This document shows, in pieces, positions 61,801 through 64,000 of a stretch of 64,000 nt of DNA. Both the position numbers and the translations under genes were made by a program. The number at the start of each line of letters is the position of its first letter. Within the stretch, counting starts at the first letter, position 1. This stretch comes from Ciona savignyi (Eukaryota > Chordata > Ascidiacea > Phlebobranchia > Cionidae), in NCBI GenBank assembly GCA_000149265.1, contig CH003412.1, positions 3,085,853 through 3,149,852 on the forward strand. Reading direction: 5' to 3'. Below the pieces are notes generated by a model. That model was given only the letters and a program-made list of their open reading frames with translations, was not told the DNA's origin and made no database searches.

Positions 61801-64000
61801 TTCATAAACTTTAATCTAAAGTACCGTTTGGTTCATAAATTTAAATCTAAAGTACTGTTTGGTTCATAAACAAAATGTCCTCACAAGTGAAATATTATCC
61901 ACATGCTTATAAAGCAACCCACCTGCTCAGCATAGAGAGAGAGAACAATTATGTCTGTTTGCACAATAGAAAAACGCTGGACAAGATCTGAAACAACCTC
62001 AACTGCCTTTTCTGCCTCGGCCAGGTTGTAGTATCCACTAGAACTAGCATTTTGCTCACATTTTCCTGTAGTTTATAATATATACAAAAAAATTATATAA
62101 TTTCAAACTTAGAAAATGATTCCAATATTCAAATTAACTCTATGATTTTTGTAAAAATGAGAAAATGGGTCTAAAGCATTCTATTAAAGGGCTATCCATT
62201 TGCGCAATAATAATTTGTTAGTTTTTATATATGTAACTTAGACTTTACCTGTAACATGGTGAAATTGAATTGGTTTTAAACCAAAAGGTGTAGTTTTTCG
62301 ACAGCAACAATTTAATATCCCCTCTTTGTAAAAAGTATTTGATATCAATTTCAAAATTGGAGCAACACACCTAAAGTAAAATAAGCCCATTTAAATCAGG
62401 TTTATATAAACCACGAATTTTAACTTGAAATGATGTGGGAGAATGCAATTTACATGTTGTTACAATCACTTCAGGTTTAAATCTTGAGGATAAGAGATTT
62501 AAATGGTAATTATTTTCTCAAAAGAGTTTCAATGATAAATGAGTTATCAAGGATGCAATATATATCCCTAACTTTGAACTAATGTACATGAGTTATTTAG
62601 TCACAATAAAATCATGCATTTAAAAACCACATCATATAACAGTATTGAAAACTATACAGTCAAAAATTCCATTGTTAAATAGTCTGCTGGCAGTGTAATG
62701 AATATCAGTAAATCCTTGTGCTAAAACTTCAATCGCAATAGAATTGTGCAGACAAGACTGAAACTTGATTTTATCACCTGTAGTTGTTTCTCAAGTAAAC
62801 GAATCCTTGCAAAGGGGTTTGTTCTGGCTCAGTTATACCCTTGTACTTGTTATACAAGCGGTCGAGCAAAGTGTAGCTTGCATCAGAACCATTCGGCTTA
62901 CTATAAATCTAGAGACACAAAAGATTTAGTTAACACTTTTTAAACTGTTGAAGAAGATGTTTGAAGTAAATTTTGGCTTGCATAAACTTAACACCCAAAG
63001 AAACTAGAAGATATAACATTTTTTCGGCAGCGTTGATTGCCTAATCTTTTTTTTAACTATCTTTGTGGCTTTAAATAATAAAACCATTCCATGTTTGATT
63101 TTAAACACACAATGTCTAATGGATACGTTCTTTTTTAATTTAGAAAACCCTAAGATTTAGTCACAGTTTTTTATTAAATTACTATGTACACAGTCCAGTT
63201 GTTATAGCCATTATAGTGTGTGGCATTCAATTATAACTTGACAAGCCTGTGGGGAAAAAGAAGGTGAACAAACACAGTTATTGAAATTTCACTGACCTTT
63301 TCACAAATCTGCTTGTGGTCGCCGGCAATTACAACTTTGCTTTGGTTGTTTAAAACCAAAGTAAGTGGAATAATTACTTCTGGCTCCATGACCTGCAAAC
63401 AAATGCCTAATTTGTACAACAATAGTTTTAACGGATAAATACTGTCAGGAATACAATTATTTCATTGTTACAATGTTAAAGAGCATAAACATATTGTAAT
63501 TATTTTTTCCTCAGGATTTTTAGATTTATGGTAAGTTGATTATTCTTGGATGTCAGCCATCCAGATCATCATAGAATAATATTTATAAAGCGTGAAAGAC
63601 CACAATGTATAATAAAATTATGTAATAATATTATTCTAATTATTATTAGCAGTTACACAAGGGTAAAATAACAAAACTTAAACAGGGAGGTTATTAGGGA
63701 GTTTTTGCAATAAAGTTCCTCAGCAGAAACCAAGTCAGTCAAGTCAATTATCTAAAGAATACTATAAAAACAATGTTCATTGCCACACTACAGGGAAAAA
63801 TGACGCAATGTTGTAAAAGTAGACCACATGACATACTGCACAAACAAAAAGTCATTACCTGGCCAGCTTCATCCAAGAAAACATGAGTGAAAATGCCTTT
63901 AAGTCCTGTTTCTTTTAAACCAAGATAAATGGCGGTGGAAAATGTGGCAATCACTATCTTTTTCTTTATAACTTCCTCAGCTTTAGGATAGCGGAAACCT
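42343..64000 (-). CDS. HELZ2: HELZ2-like protein: helicase - RNB nuclease - helicase, 5' end outside window
   Basis: About 40 exons encode some 2,060 residues in the order of vertebrate HELZ2 (PRIC285): the C-terminal part of UPF1-like helicase 1 (64000-59906), an acidic linker, an RNB ribonuclease domain (58244-50902), a beta-rich linker (50435-47138) and a complete helicase 2 (46833-42343). Almost all junctions keep phase; two do not (near 59693 and 47323). Vertebrate HELZ2 is interferon-induced and acts as a nuclear-receptor coactivator and 3'-5' RNA exonuclease. Whether this gene does the same is inference. The N-terminal zinc-finger region, if present, lies beyond 64000. Introns carry three SINEs, a hAT-like element and a 1.1-kb minisatellite. 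Confidence 0.93.
42541..42780 (-). repeat. SINE, copy Q (minus)
   Basis: GGTTTAGGCAATGTCTTCAA, AGCCAACTAGCTAGTGGGCA and AACCCACCAAGCTATTC are the reversed SINE. It lies in the last intron of the HELZ2-like gene, in the sense orientation of that gene. Confidence 0.7.
43523..43880. mobile_element. hAT-like MITE (decayed)
   Basis: The left end CAGGGTTTAGCTAGG with GGTGCGCCACAA is mirrored at the right by GGGTGCGCCACGAGGTC and AAGAACCACTG. The end pattern fits a hAT MITE. No convincing target duplication was found. It is intronic in the HELZ2-like gene. Confidence 0.6.
47138..50435 (-). CDS. HELZ2: Beta-barrel linker before helicase 2
   Basis: Exons are 50435-50312, 49827-49649, 49209-49015, 48707-48325, 48039-47930, 47700-47664, 47539-47441 and ~47323-47138. 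They correspond to the long segment before the second helicase in HELZ2 (GNFQLTKKFCKQRYIKIYSD and CVEHGIVLSRDEKG are conserved-type stretches). The 48707-48325 exon carries a Cys-rich insert (CTSDKCEGKC, then CDDC). The phase of 47539-47441 does not fit 47323-47138, so a micro-exon is missed or the sequence is shifted here. Confidence 0.8.
50902..58244 (-). CDS. HELZ2: RNB (RNase II/R-type) domain block
   Basis: Exons are 58244-58007, 57639-57582, 57140-56974, 56448-56265, 55492-55333, 55079-54983, 54019-53876, 53536-53387, 52785-52607, 52177-51983, 51749-51628 and 51126-50902. The first three form an OB/cold-shock-like part (KVFHGYVVGILKR, MVPVKNK). The catalytic signature FTIDPEGSKDLDDAMS has the Asp residues that bind metal in RNase II. 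VGIHIADVASILPEG, MLPAALISKCSILPDGD, QRQLTYLEAE and the C-terminal YSWCTSPIRRYSDIVSQR are also diagnostic. The acidic residues and the RR of the signature are kept, so exonuclease activity is plausible but not shown. Confidence 0.92.
54391..54687 (+). repeat. SINE, copy R (full length)
   Basis: Head, boxes, body and tail are complete (CGGGCGGTTAAGTGCGTCGC, TCAATCGAAAGGTTCCAGG, GGTGGGCGCGAGGTGATCTG, GGGGATAAACATGAATATCC). It lies antisense in an RNB-region intron of the HELZ2-like gene. Confidence 0.85.
58583..59775 (-). CDS. HELZ2: Linker between helicase 1 and RNB
   Basis: Exons are ~59775-59634, 59241-59173 and 58737-58583. The first reads ECGSQKVIYPRNLRWEMIEH in one frame and LNPEAASFVPAPSGRR in the next frame, so it appears to carry a one-base shift near 59693. 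The second is short and acidic (SEESDEESDSE). The third is acidic too (NQYDDILDDMLHEHMG). This matches the variable region after helicase 1 in HELZ2 proteins. Confidence 0.75.
58895..59150 (+). repeat. SINE, copy S
   Basis: TTTATGGTTTAGTGCGTCAT, GATTGCAGGTTAGAAACTGG, CTTTGGCAAGGCTCTGAATA and GCGGAAACATGAAATTCCTA follow SINE order with many changes. It is intronic in the linker region of the HELZ2-like gene. Confidence 0.72.
59906..64000 (-). CDS. HELZ2: Helicase 1 block of the HELZ2-like gene (partial)
   Basis: Exons are 64000-63859 (continues upstream), 63392-63297, 62908-62778, 62370-62249, 62065-61923, 60755-60680 and 60114-59906. The first ends in FTHVFLDEAGQ, the DEAG form of helicase motif II. 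It is followed by VMEPEVIIPL and VIAGDHKQI (motif III), SYTLLDRLYNKY with YLRNNYR (motif IV region), REYRVVVLSTV (motif V) and LLNTAITRCE (motif VI). This is superfamily 1B, UPF1/HELZ type. Walker A lies upstream of the window. The third base of several junction codons was checked and all phases agree. Confidence 0.9.
60115..60280. repeat. Tandem duplication next to exon acceptor
   Basis: The word CT(A/G)GATAATTCCAA occurs at 60115, ~60171 and ~60241, separated by repeated GGTTCAGTAAATATAGATAA. The first occurrence is the 3' splice site of the exon starting at 60114. A ~70-77 bp intron segment next to the exon has therefore been duplicated. Confidence 0.8.
60756..61870. repeat. 31-bp minisatellite, about 36 copies
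   Basis: The unit is CTAAAGTACCGTTTGG followed by TTCATAAACTTTAAT, 31 bp, with C/A, C/T and T/G variants between copies. It fills the intron between the exons at 61923 and 60755 of the HELZ2-like gene. Each unit includes ACTTTAATCTAAAGT, a short inverted repeat. On the gene strand each unit reads GGTACTTTAGATTAAAG, which copies the adjoining exon's acceptor. Confidence 0.92.

Noticed and set aside
60756..61870. CRISPR-like appearance of a regularly repeated 31-bp unit
   Set aside because: There are no unique spacers; units are directly tandem and the context is a eukaryotic intron. It is a minisatellite.

Overview
The window reads as nuclear DNA of an invertebrate animal: AT-rich, no bacterial-style operons, genes split into many short exons with GT-AG introns, and dense short interspersed and hAT-type repeats. 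The gene repertoire (adhesion GPCR, chordate-style peptide GPCR, HELZ2-like helicase) and the small genes with many introns fit a sea squirt, most likely of the genus Ciona. That assignment is inference, not a database result. Exons were joined by hand using splice sites and reading phase. Boundaries carry an error of a base or so, more where stated.

Layout. (1) 1-9484, minus strand: an adhesion-class GPCR, from a signal-peptide exon at 9484 to the end of TM7 at the window edge. (2) 11083-18583, plus strand: a complete rhodopsin-class peptide-receptor-like GPCR, 12 exons and 417 aa with every phase matching, divergent from gene 1. (3) 18843-25325, minus strand: a complete PLP-dependent cysteine sulfinate / acidic amino-acid decarboxylase (CSAD/GADL1 type), 13 coding exons and 492 aa, tail to tail with gene 2. 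(4) 25326-34082: gene-poor DNA with a ~335 bp tandem repeat. (5) 34083-34520, plus strand: an intronless unknown 145-aa ORF. (6) 34803-36151, plus strand: two-exon NDUFB8 of respiratory complex I, very close downstream of gene 5. (7) 36152-42342: gene-free DNA packed with SINE and hAT-like elements. (8) 42343-64000 and beyond, minus strand: a ~40-exon HELZ2-like gene (UPF1-type helicase 1, RNB ribonuclease domain, helicase 2), whose 5' end lies outside the window.

The genes do not form one pathway. The most notable unit is the HELZ2-like gene. It keeps the helicase-RNB-helicase design of the vertebrate interferon-induced protein and has apparently intact RNB acidic residues and Walker A motif. 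One intron is filled with a ~36-copy, 31-bp minisatellite in which every unit carries a copy of the next exon's 3' splice site. Two places in the gene break reading phase. The repeats include a tRNA-like SINE in at least 15 copies, two non-autonomous hAT elements with recognisable 8-bp target duplications, and several small dispersed families.
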